A stretch of DNA of 8,395 nt from Scatosoma sp002474405 (lineage in GTDB: Bacteria; Bacillota; Clostridia; Christensenellales; Borkfalkiaceae). Position 1 is the stretch's first letter; the number at the start of each line of letters is the position of its first letter. Below are positions 1 to 5,280 of this stretch, one piece after another. The notes beneath the pieces are model-generated. The model made no database searches, was not told the origin of the DNA, and saw only the letters and a program-made list of their open reading frames with translations. The DNA lies in the NCBI GenBank assembly GCA_937892545.1, contig CALAFO010000064.1, positions 1 to 8,395 of the forward strand, given 5' to 3'. The position numbers were made by a program, and so were the translations under genes.

Positions 1-1611
1 GTTCACCCGAACGACGAATACGCGCAGAAATACGAACACGACAACGGCAAAACCGAAATGTGGTATATCGTTTCGGCGGACGACGGCGCAGGTATTTACT
101 GCGGTTTCAAACGCGATACGAACAAGGAAGAGTTCCTTGCAAAAGTCAAAGATGGAACGGTCGAAGAACTGCTCAATTTTATTCCCGTAAAGGCGGGCGA
201 TTGCTACCTTATTAAAGCGGGAACGGTTCATGCTATCGGGGCGGGCTGTGTAATTTGCGAAATTCAACAAAACAGCAATGTTACATATCGCGTTTACGAT
301 TACAATCGCCGCGGCGCGGACGGAAAACTTCGCCCGTTGCACGTTGAAAAAGCGGTGGACGTAATCAATTTCAAAGCGTTCAAAGACGAAACGAACGGCG
401 GAGAATATGAAAAATTGAGCGGCAATAACGGCGAAATACGCCACCTTACGGCTTGCAAATACTTCAGAACCCGTGAACTTAAACTCAACGGAAAATATGC
501 GGAAAAGAACGATAAAACGTTTACTGCAATCGATTTTGTATCGGGTAGCGGCGAGATTAACGGTGAAAAGTTCGTTTCGGGCGACAGTTTCTTTATTCCC
601 TGCGGCGAAGCAATTACCGTAAGCGGTAATGCCACGGCGATTTTAACTACCGAAAACACGCTGAAATATTATGCGGGAATCGACCTCGGCGGCACGGGTA
701 TCAAATGTGGAATCGTGGACGAAAACGGTAAAATCGTCGCAATAAAAAAATGTCCGACGAGAAAAGGCGTGGAAGCAAAAGAAATTCTTCTCGATATGGC
801 GAATCTCGTTAAGGATTTGCAAAAAGAAACGGGTTTAACGCTCGAAGGCGTCGGCGTAGGCTGCCCGGGGCTTATCGATACCGAGAAAGGCAACGTGGTT
901 TACAGCAACAATCTCGCATGGAAGAATGTCCCGCTTATAAAAACGCTGAAAGAAGAATTAAATTTGCCCGTTTACGTTACGAACGACGCTAACGCGGCGG
1001 CTCTCGGCGAATACCATTTCGGCGCGGGAAAGAAATATAAATCGCTGGTAATGCTTACGCTCGGCACGGGCGTGGGCAGCGGCATCGTTTTCAACGGAAA
1101 ACTGTTTGAAGGCAATCTCGGCGCGGGGGTGGAACTCGGACACGAAGTAATACGAATCGGCGGCGAGAAATGCACTTGCGGGAGAAAAGGTTGCCTCGAA
1201 GCCTATGCTTCGGCAACGGCTTTGATACGTCAGGCACAAAAGACTATGGAAAGCGATAAAGAAAGCCTGCTCTGGAAACTTACAGACGGAAACAAAGAGA
1301 ACATAAACGGAAAAATCGTGTTCGACGCACTGCGCGAAGGCGATAAAGCGGCGGAAAAAGTCGTGAAGAAATACACGGAATATCTTGCGGCGGGAGTAAC
1401 GAATGTGATAAACGCTTTTCACCCGCAAGCGATTGTATTAGGCGGTGGAATCTGCGCCGCGGGTGATGTGTTTTTAACGCCGCTTAAACGCAAAGTAAAT
1501 CGTCGGATTTACGGCGGAACTAAATTCGCGCCTGTTGAGATAGTCGTGGCAAGTCTTGGAAACGATGCGGGAATTTACGGCGCGGCTGCCCTTACCTTTG
1601 GCAAAGAGTAA
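1..1611 (+). CDS. Class I mannose-6-phosphate isomerase fused to ROK-family sugar kinase (5' partial)
   Basis: The frame is open from base 1, so the true start lies upstream. Visible residues 1-215 are the class I phosphomannose isomerase (interconverts mannose-6-P and fructose-6-P). The fragment opens at the VHPND motif (Zn ligand His2), then Glu19 in KTEMW, His77 in GTVHAIG, and Arg97 in the TYRVYDYNR block. Residues from about 222 to the end form a full-length (~315 aa) ROK kinase: phosphate loop DLGGTGIK (228-235), catalytic Asp329 in TNDAN, LGTGVGSG (354-361), sugar contacts Glu378/His381 and Glu400, and a CxCG-x3-C zinc site (Cys391, Cys393, Cys398 with His381). No stop or linker separates the halves. 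The fusion suggests cytosolic phosphorylation of a hexose (mannose, fructose or glucose) coupled to isomerisation; the substrate is inferred, not shown. The WYL regulator starts 8 nt after the stop, so the two are probably cotranscribed. Confidence 0.93.
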   Translation, partial: VHPNDEYAQKYEHDNGKTEMWYIVSADDGAGIYCGFKRDTNKEEFLAKVKDGTVEELLNFIPVKAGDCYLIKAGTVHAIGAGCVICEIQQNSNVTYRVYDYNRRGADGKLRPLHVEKAVDVINFKAFKDETNGGEYEKLSGNNGEIRHLTACKYFRTRELKLNGKYAEKNDKTFTAIDFVSGSGEINGEKFVSGDSFFIPCGEAITVSGNATAILTTENTLKYYAGIDLGGTGIKCGIVDENGKIVAIKKCPTRKGVEAKEILLDMANLVKDLQKETGLTLEGVGVGCPGLIDTEKGNVVYSNNLAWKNVPLIKTLKEELNLPVYVTNDANAAALGEYHFGAGKKYKSLVMLTLGTGVGSGIVFNGKLFEGNLGAGVELGHEVIRIGGEKCTCGRKGCLEAYASATALIRQAQKTMESDKESLLWKLTDGNKENINGKIVFDALREGDKAAEKVVKKYTEYLAAGVTNVINAFHPQAIVLGGGICAAGDVFLTPLKRKVNRRIYGGTKFAPVEIVVASLGNDAGIYGAAALTFGKE

Positions 1612-1619
1612 AAAACGAT

Positions 1620-2591
1620 ATGGTAGACAGTAATAAAATAAAACTGCTTATTTTATGGGATATTTTGAGCCGAAACACCGACGAAAATCACGCTATGAAT
1701 ACAGACGAAATCATCGCCGAACTTGCTAAACGAGATATTCCCGCAACGCGAAAAGTGATTCCGTCGGATATAGCCACGCTGAACGCTTACGGTTATGAAG
1801 TTTTAACGTATAAGAAAAAATATCATTATTACTACGTGGTGAATCGTCCATTCGATATGGCTGAAATCGTTATGCTTGCGGACGTTATAAAGGCGTCGAA
1901 ACTGACGGGAACGCAGAAGAAAACTTTCGTAGAAAAACTTTGCACTACTCTCGGCGGATACGGAACGTCTAACGCTTGCAAGAATATGATTTCTTTCGAT
2001 ACAGACAAGCGCGGGAACTCGTCTATTATTTATAATGCCGACGCCATAGAACGAGCGATAAACGCCGACAGGCAGATTTCCTTTCTGTATTTCGATTACG
2101 ATAAACACCACGAAAAAGTGTATCGCAAAGACGGTGAAAGATATACGGTAAGCCCAATAATTATGGTGTGGAATCGCGACAACTACTATATGTTGTGTTT
2201 CAGTGAGCGACACGATAACATAATAACGTATCGGTTGGATAAAATGGATTCCGTGCAAGTCGAAAAAACGGAAAGAATTCCGCGAAAAGAATATGCCGAC
2301 TTTAATTCGGAAGAATATCGCAAACAAGTCTTTTCGATGTTCGGCGGAGAAATGAAAAACGTTACGCTGTCATTTCAAAAAGATATGCTTTCCGAAATAT
2401 TCGATAAATTCGGCTCTGATATAAATGTAAAAGAATACACGGACGAATATTCCGTAACGGCAAAAATTCAGGTAAGCAAGACGTTTTATCTTTGGGTAAC
2501 AGGCACGCAAGGGAAAGTTCGAATCGTATCGCCGAAAGACGTAACAGCGGAATTTAACGAGTTTATCAAGAATATCAAAGAAAGTTATTGA
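1620..2591 (+). CDS. WYL-domain transcriptional regulator (YafY/DeoR-like)
   Basis: A 323-residue cytosolic regulator. Residues about 5-72 form a winged helix-turn-helix. Residues about 140-220 form the WYL domain: the WNRDNYYML stretch (184-192) supplies the family's W-Y-L pattern, followed by TYRLDKM (203-209), the equivalent of the common YRLDRI segment. Residues about 245-320 match the C-terminal WCX extension. WYL domains are Sm-fold modules thought to bind ligands or nucleic acids and switch the attached DNA-binding domain. It lies 8 nt behind the isomerase-kinase gene, so sugar control or autoregulation is possible but unproven. The ribosome site is weak (AAAGAG overlapping the upstream stop), which fits translational coupling. 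The length is typical of the family, no key region is missing, and a terminator follows the stop. Confidence 0.88.
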   Translation: MVDSNKIKLLILWDILSRNTDENHAMNTDEIIAELAKRDIPATRKVIPSDIATLNAYGYEVLTYKKKYHYYYVVNRPFDMAEIVMLADVIKASKLTGTQKKTFVEKLCTTLGGYGTSNACKNMISFDTDKRGNSSIIYNADAIERAINADRQISFLYFDYDKHHEKVYRKDGERYTVSPIIMVWNRDNYYMLCFSERHDNIITYRLDKMDSVQVEKTERIPRKEYADFNSEEYRKQVFSMFGGEMKNVTLSFQKDMLSEIFDKFGSDINVKEYTDEYSVTAKIQVSKTFYLWVTGTQGKVRIVSPKDVTAEFNEFIKNIKESY

Positions 2592-2602
2592 TTACAGAAA
2601 AG

Positions 2603-2630
2603 AAAATGGGCTTGACGGCTCATTTTTTTT
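2603..2630 (+). terminator. Rho-independent terminator after the WYL gene
   Basis: AAAATGGGC (2603-2611) pairs with GCTCATTTT (2618-2626) through nine pairs including one G-U, with a 6-nt loop. A run of eight T ends at 2630. It begins 11 nt after the WYL stop and separates the sugar operon from lexA. Confidence 0.7.
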
Positions 2631-2640
2631 GCGCAAAAAT

Positions 2641-2670
2641 CGTTCACTGCCGTTTGAGAGGAAGTGAACG
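2641..2670. repeat. 8-bp inverted repeat upstream of the lexA promoter
   Basis: CGTTCACT (2641-2648) and AGTGAACG (2663-2670) are perfect inverted copies separated by 14 nt, ending 2 nt before the -35 hexamer. No T tract follows, so it is not a simple terminator. It may be an operator for another regulator or a hairpin at the end of read-through RNA. Confidence 0.45.
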
Positions 2671-2672
2671 CA

Positions 2673-2701
2673 TTGCGGTTATGCTGGCTTTATGGTATAA
2701 T
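2673..2701 (+). promoter_or_regulatory. Sigma-A-type promoter of lexA
   Basis: The -35 is TTGCGG (2673-2678), followed by a 17-nt spacer and a perfect TATAAT -10 (2696-2701) with an extended TGG just before it. Transcription would start near 2708, inside the LexA box at 2707-2720. Confidence 0.75.
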
Positions 2702-2706
2702 AAGTG

Positions 2707-2720
2707 CGAAAATTGGTTCG
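2707..2720. promoter_or_regulatory. LexA (SOS) box, autoregulatory operator
   Basis: CGAAAATTGGTTCG matches the Bacillus/Clostridium-type LexA operator (CGAAC-N4-GTTCG): the right half is perfect and the left half has one mismatch. It sits directly downstream of the -10, over the expected transcription start, as expected for LexA repressing its own gene. A weaker candidate (GAACATATGTAT, 2735-2746) overlaps the start codon. Confidence 0.72.
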
Positions 2721-2725
2721 CTGAT

Positions 2726-2731
2726 AGGAGG
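2726..2731 (+). promoter_or_regulatory. Ribosome binding site fixing the lexA start
   Basis: A perfect AGGAGG lies 9 nt before the ATG at 2741. It selects this start over the longer frame opening at 2588, which would run back through the promoter and terminator. Confidence 0.85.
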
Positions 2732-2740
2732 CGAGAACAT

Positions 2741-3361
2741 ATGTATCCGAAAAACGAAGAGAAAAAAATGGAGATATATCGGTTCATAAACGATTTTTTA
2801 AGGGAATACCGCGTATGCCCTAAAATTGAAGAAATTGCCGAAGGCGTAAATTTATCTAAATCTACGACGCATAAATTTATCGTTCGGCTGGAAGAAGAAG
2901 GATATATCGAAAGATTCGGAAAAAATCAAATGATAACCCGAGAAACGATGTGGGGAATAGACAATATTCCTATCGTCGGTTCGGTTGCCTGCGGAAAGCC
3001 GAAATTCGCCGAAGAAGACATACAAGGCTATTTGCCCGTCAATAAAGATATGCTCGGCTACGGCGAATTCTTCGGGTTGATAGCAGACGGAGAATCGATG
3101 AAAAAGGTCGGCATATCTTCGGGCGATATTGTCATCGTAAGAAAGCAAAACACGGCTGACGAAGGTCAAATCGTGGTCGCTCTCGTGCTTGACGAATACG
3201 GCTATGATAATACGGCGACGTTGAAGAGATATTATATAGACCGGGATATAAACAAAATCCGTTTACACCCCGAAAACGATGAAATGTCGGATTTTTATGC
3301 TGACAATATCCGTATTCTCGGCGTAGCCGTCAAAGTTCTGAAAAATTTAGAAACGGAATAA
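2741..3361 (+). CDS. lexA: LexA-family SOS repressor / self-cleaving S24 peptidase
   Basis: 206 residues, the normal LexA length. Residues about 8-68 form the LexA-type winged helix (recognition part around EGVNLSKSTTHKFIVRLEEE). The rest is the S24 latent peptidase: scissile pair Cys84-Gly85 in SVACGKP, nucleophile Ser119 in DGESM, general-base Lys162 in TATLKRYY, with the conserved GDIVIVR and GQIVVAL strands. LexA represses DNA-damage genes and cleaves itself when stimulated by RecA filaments. The P1 residue is Cys instead of the usual Ala; UmuD is a known Cys-Gly precedent, so activity is plausible. It has its own promoter and a LexA box over the transcription start. A zinc-ribbon gene follows 17 nt downstream in the same unit. 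It could be the host LexA or an SOS-sensing repressor of the neighbouring mobile element; the autoregulatory box fits either. Confidence 0.9.
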   Translation: MYPKNEEKKMEIYRFINDFLREYRVCPKIEEIAEGVNLSKSTTHKFIVRLEEEGYIERFGKNQMITRETMWGIDNIPIVGSVACGKPKFAEEDIQGYLPVNKDMLGYGEFFGLIADGESMKKVGISSGDIVIVRKQNTADEGQIVVALVLDEYGYDNTATLKRYYIDRDINKIRLHPENDEMSDFYADNIRILGVAVKVLKNLETE

Positions 3362-3378
3362 AGCAATGGGGAGAATGT

Positions 3379-3582
3379 ATGCCGCAAAAAGTTTATAAAT
3401 CAGAACCAAAACAAATGGTATGTAACAACTGTTTTCAACCTTTACTCGGTTGGAAAGAGTCGGACGGCGTTGTAAAAGGACGATGCCCGAATTGTGGCTC
3501 GACGGTAAAAGCCGGATTAAAAAATCGGCGAACGATCGAAATGGTTATCATTGCCCCGAAAGGGCAAGAAGTAATCTGGTAA
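3379..3582 (+). CDS. Small zinc-ribbon protein in the lexA operon
   Basis: 67 residues with a four-cysteine zinc ribbon: CNNC (Cys15, Cys18) and CPNC (Cys36, Cys39), separated by 17 residues. A basic stretch (KAGLKNRR) and a hydrophobic C-terminal strand ending near PKGQEVIW follow. The start is supported by GGGGAG (3368-3373), 5 nt before the ATG. The layout resembles small Com-like zinc-finger proteins of phages and mobile elements, which bind RNA or DNA, but I cannot assign a specific role. Its position 17 nt behind lexA implies cotranscription and induction by DNA damage. No signal peptide or membrane segment is visible. Confidence 0.8.
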   Translation: MPQKVYKSEPKQMVCNNCFQPLLGWKESDGVVKGRCPNCGSTVKAGLKNRRTIEMVIIAPKGQEVIW

Positions 3583-3604
3583 CAACAAACAATTAAATAA
3601 AACT

Positions 3605-3665
3605 TACACGCAAAACACGGTCGGTCTGAAACAGGGACATTGTAAAACCGCGTCCCTGACGTGTA
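3605..3665 (+). ncRNA. Candidate structured RNA leader of unknown class
   Basis: An outer helix TACACG/CGTGTA (3605-3610 with 3660-3665) closes an inner hairpin CAGGGAC/GTCCCTG (3632-3638 with 3652-3658). The inner loop contains ACCGC (3647-3651), which could pair with CGGT at 3618-3621 or with GCGGT at 3671-3675, giving a possible pseudoknot or alternative fold. It lies in the 280-nt gap between the zinc-ribbon gene and the sigma-like gene, 33 nt before a strong terminator hairpin. I do not recognise it as a known riboswitch class. Confidence 0.4.
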
Positions 3666-3698
3666 TTAGAGCGGTAGTTAAACCGGTAACGAGAGGCT

Positions 3699-3756
3699 GC
3701 CGACAGACGAGATTATCTTGAAAAGATGAATCTCGCTTGTCGGCGGTCTTTTTTTT
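3699..3756 (+). terminator. Long rho-independent terminator / possible attenuator before the sigma-like gene
   Basis: Three stacked helices form one long hairpin: GCCGACA/TGTCGGC (3699-3705 with 3738-3744), CGAGATT/AATCTCG (3708-3714 with 3729-3735), and ATCTT/AAGAT (3715-3719 with 3723-3727) with a GAA loop. Eight T follow at 3749-3756. It would end transcripts from lexA and the zinc-ribbon gene. Because it sits about 110 nt upstream of the TTG-started sigma-like gene and behind a folded element, it could also act as an attenuator. Confidence 0.85.
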
Positions 3757-3849
3757 CTGCCAAAAACGAGCGAAAAGAGGTTTGCCCTACATTTTAGTAC
3801 CGACCTCGAAAAGTCTTCCGACAGGCGATTTTTATAAAAAATCAAAATC

Positions 3850-3855
3850 GGAGGA
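3850..3855 (+). promoter_or_regulatory. Ribosome binding site fixing a TTG start
   Basis: GGAGGA lies 7 nt before TTG at 3863. This makes TTG the likely start rather than the upstream ATG at 3737, which falls inside the terminator hairpin. Its first G can pair in a CGATTTT/AAAATCG hairpin (3826-3832 with 3844-3850). Confidence 0.75.
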
Positions 3856-3862
3856 CAAGAAA

Positions 3863-4273
3863 TTGAAAACCATACAATACACGCTTGCAAACGGGAAATG
3901 CGCGACCTACGAAGTGAACGAGAAAACTGCACTCGCCTACGAACAAATCGAAACCGAAACCCGTCGGGAGGAAGAACGTATGCGTTGGCGAAGAAGAAAA
4001 AAACTCAATTCGCTTGAAGAAATGTGCGAATCGGGTGTGCAGTTCGTGTCGTCCGAGACGAATCCCGAAGAACTCGTTATATACCGCGATGAATACAGTC
4101 GCTTACATAATGCCATTTCCCTACTTCCCGAAAATCAGCAAAAACTTGTAAGCAGCGTTTACTTTAACGGTCAATCTTTGGCTGAAATCGCGAAAGAAGA
4201 AGGCGTAAGTTATCAGGCTATACAAAACCGTATGGCGAAGATTCTGAAAAAACTTAAAACTTTTTTGGCTTAA
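3863..4273 (+). CDS. Sigma-70 region-4-like HTH protein (copy 1, TTG start)
   Basis: 136 residues. Residues 1-30 form a small conserved module (YTLANGK, then YEVNEKTALAYE). Residues 32-47 are a strongly charged Arg/Glu stretch, and residues about 87-132 are a sigma-70 region-4 helix-turn-helix (LPENQQKLV, then SLAEIAKEEGVSYQAIQNRM). There is no region 2, so it is not a complete sigma factor; short proteins of this kind are common in clostridial mobile elements and usually act as DNA-binding regulators. The next gene is a diverged paralog sharing the same N-terminal module and HTH, arising by duplication. Start chosen from GGAGGA 7 nt upstream of TTG; the rare start codon and the preceding hairpins suggest low or controlled expression. 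The target promoter is unknown. Confidence 0.8.
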   Translation: MKTIQYTLANGKCATYEVNEKTALAYEQIETETRREEERMRWRRRKKLNSLEEMCESGVQFVSSETNPEELVIYRDEYSRLHNAISLLPENQQKLVSSVYFNGQSLAEIAKEEGVSYQAIQNRMAKILKKLKTFLA

Positions 4274-4350
4274 GGGGGTTGTGGCAGTCGTTTCCCGCTC
4301 CTTAAAGGTGCAAGGCATAAACCTTGACTCTTTTAGGAGGTTTTACGGAA

Positions 4351-4791
4351 ATGACAAAAATCAAGTACACATTTGCGGACGGACACACGGAAGAAATCGA
4401 AGTAACGGACGAATTCGCGCTGCAATACGAAATGTTGGAGGACGAACAAAGACGGCGGGAAGAACGCGAAAAGAAACGCCGCCGTCGCAGATTGTCTTAC
4501 GAAGGATTGGAAGAAAACGGCTACGAATTTGAAGACAAAACCTGCCCGGATCCTTTGGAACAACTCATAGAACGGGAAAACGAGAAATACAGTCTTATTT
4601 CTCTGTCGGATTTCCTGACGGACAGGCAGAAGCAAATTATGCAACTTTATTACGAAGTCGGTATGACAAAAACGGAAATAGGCTCAATTCAATACGATTT
4701 TTCATCAGCCATTTTGCAAAGCGTTTGTTTTTGCCGATTTTTTGCAAAATCTGCGTTGAAAAGGCGTAGCCGTCAAGCCCCGCTTTCATAA
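4351..4791 (+). CDS. Sigma-70 region-4-like HTH protein (copy 2), 3'-truncated with foreign tail
   Basis: AGGAGG at 4335-4340 supports the ATG at 4351. Residues 1-110 parallel copy 1: YTFADG, EVTDEFALQYE, a dense Arg/Glu segment (about 34-48), then LTDRQKQIMQLYYEVGMTKTEI. That is the first part of the region-4 helix-turn-helix. In copy 1 the match would continue through the recognition helix for about 28 more residues. Here it stops at Ile110 (base 4680), and the remaining 36 residues are simply the antisense of the pcfJ-like gene read to a chance stop. The DNA-recognition helix is therefore lost and the product is probably inactive for promoter binding. The frame overlaps the opposite-strand pcfJ-like frame by 155 nt (4637-4791). 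Best read as a broken gene created by the junction at 4681-4688. Confidence 0.7.
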   Translation: MTKIKYTFADGHTEEIEVTDEFALQYEMLEDEQRRREEREKKRRRRRLSYEGLEENGYEFEDKTCPDPLEQLIERENEKYSLISLSDFLTDRQKQIMQLYYEVGMTKTEIGSIQYDFSSAILQSVCFCRFFAKSALKRRSRQAPLS

Positions 4792-5278
4792 GATATTCGA
4801 TTTGCGGATATTTCTCGTAAAAGCGTAAATATTTCAGAACGTCAACGCCTTTGTAAAGATTTACGGCGGAATATTTATATTCGGGAAATTTGTCTAAATA
4901 CTCACGGTTTACGACAGGTGCGAACGGATCGAAATACTTATCGTCGGAATAATCCCATTCGGTGCTTTCGTACCAACGCGGAGCGATTTGCGCCCCTTGT
5001 TCATACCAACCGACCTGATACCCCGAAATATAGTAAAACACCATATCTTTGACGAAGCATTTATCCGAGTTCAGACCGTGAACGGCGACTTGCTTATACA
5101 TCCATTGCTTGTATCTCGTTCTTACGGCTACGGTTACTTTGACGAGTTCGCCGTCGTTCTTCGTAAGATAGGAATAAAAACGAGTTCTGCCAGGGAGCGT
5201 GATTTTATTTTGCTCGTCGGCTTTTTTGATACGCGCGACTATGTATTTCGGAATAGGTTTTATTTTCTCTTGTTTCAT
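4637..5278 (-). CDS. PcfJ-like conjugative-element protein, C-terminally truncated
   Basis: 213 residues in the open frame. Residues 1-197 look like the N-terminal half of PcfJ-like proteins of clostridial conjugative elements (blocks FYSYLTKNDGELVKVTV, KQVAVHGLNSDKCFVKDM, DDKYFDPFAPVVNREYL, FPEYKYSAVNLYKGVDVL, and YPQIEYLMKAGLDG). From memory, family members run to roughly 400 residues or more; the C-terminal half is missing. The last 16 residues (from Leu198) are antisense to the sigma-like gene. The biochemical role of PcfJ is unknown to me; the name comes from the pCF10 conjugation region. Start chosen at 5278: GGGGG at 5286-5290 is 7 nt upstream and the preceding gene stops only 2 nt before, so it is the last gene of the operon. 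Probably a non-functional remnant. Confidence 0.72.
   Translation of the reverse strand: MKQEKIKPIPKYIVARIKKADEQNKITLPGRTRFYSYLTKNDGELVKVTVAVRTRYKQWMYKQVAVHGLNSDKCFVKDMVFYYISGYQVGWYEQGAQIAPRWYESTEWDYSDDKYFDPFAPVVNREYLDKFPEYKYSAVNLYKGVDVLKYLRFYEKYPQIEYLMKAGLDGYAFSTQILQKIGKNKRFAKWLMKNRIELSLFPFLSYRLRNKVA
4681..4688. other. Recombination (or assembly) junction joining two truncated genes
   Basis: On the + strand, sigma-like homology runs through Ile110 and ends at 4680. On the - strand, PcfJ-like homology runs down to about Glu197-Leu198 and ends at 4688-4685. Beyond these points each reading frame continues only as the antisense of the other gene. The switch is thus confined to about 8 bp. No transposon end, long repeat or target duplication is visible at the seam. 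Confidence 0.7.
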
Positions 5279-5280
5279 AG

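Noticed and set aside
958..1428. Open frame of 156 codons opposite the ROK kinase
   Set aside because: Antisense shadow of a gene with clear catalytic motifs; no plausible start signal.
2588..2740. N-terminal extension of LexA starting at 2588
   Set aside because: It would translate through the terminator, promoter and LexA box and lacks a ribosome site; AGGAGG points to 2741.
3667..3690. tRNA-like stretch with GCGGTAG and GGTAAC words
   Set aside because: No acceptor stem, anticodon arm or GGTTCGA T-loop can be built around it; the bases are better explained as part of the folded leader.
3737..3862. Longer sigma-like protein starting at 3737
   Set aside because: The start lies inside the terminator stem with no ribosome site; TTG at 3863 has GGAGGA and matches the N-terminus of the paralog.
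4301..4334. CAAGG/CCTTG hairpin (4311-4326) followed by TTTT between the two sigma-like genes, as a terminator
   Set aside because: Only 5 bp of stem and four T; too weak to call, though mild attenuation is possible.
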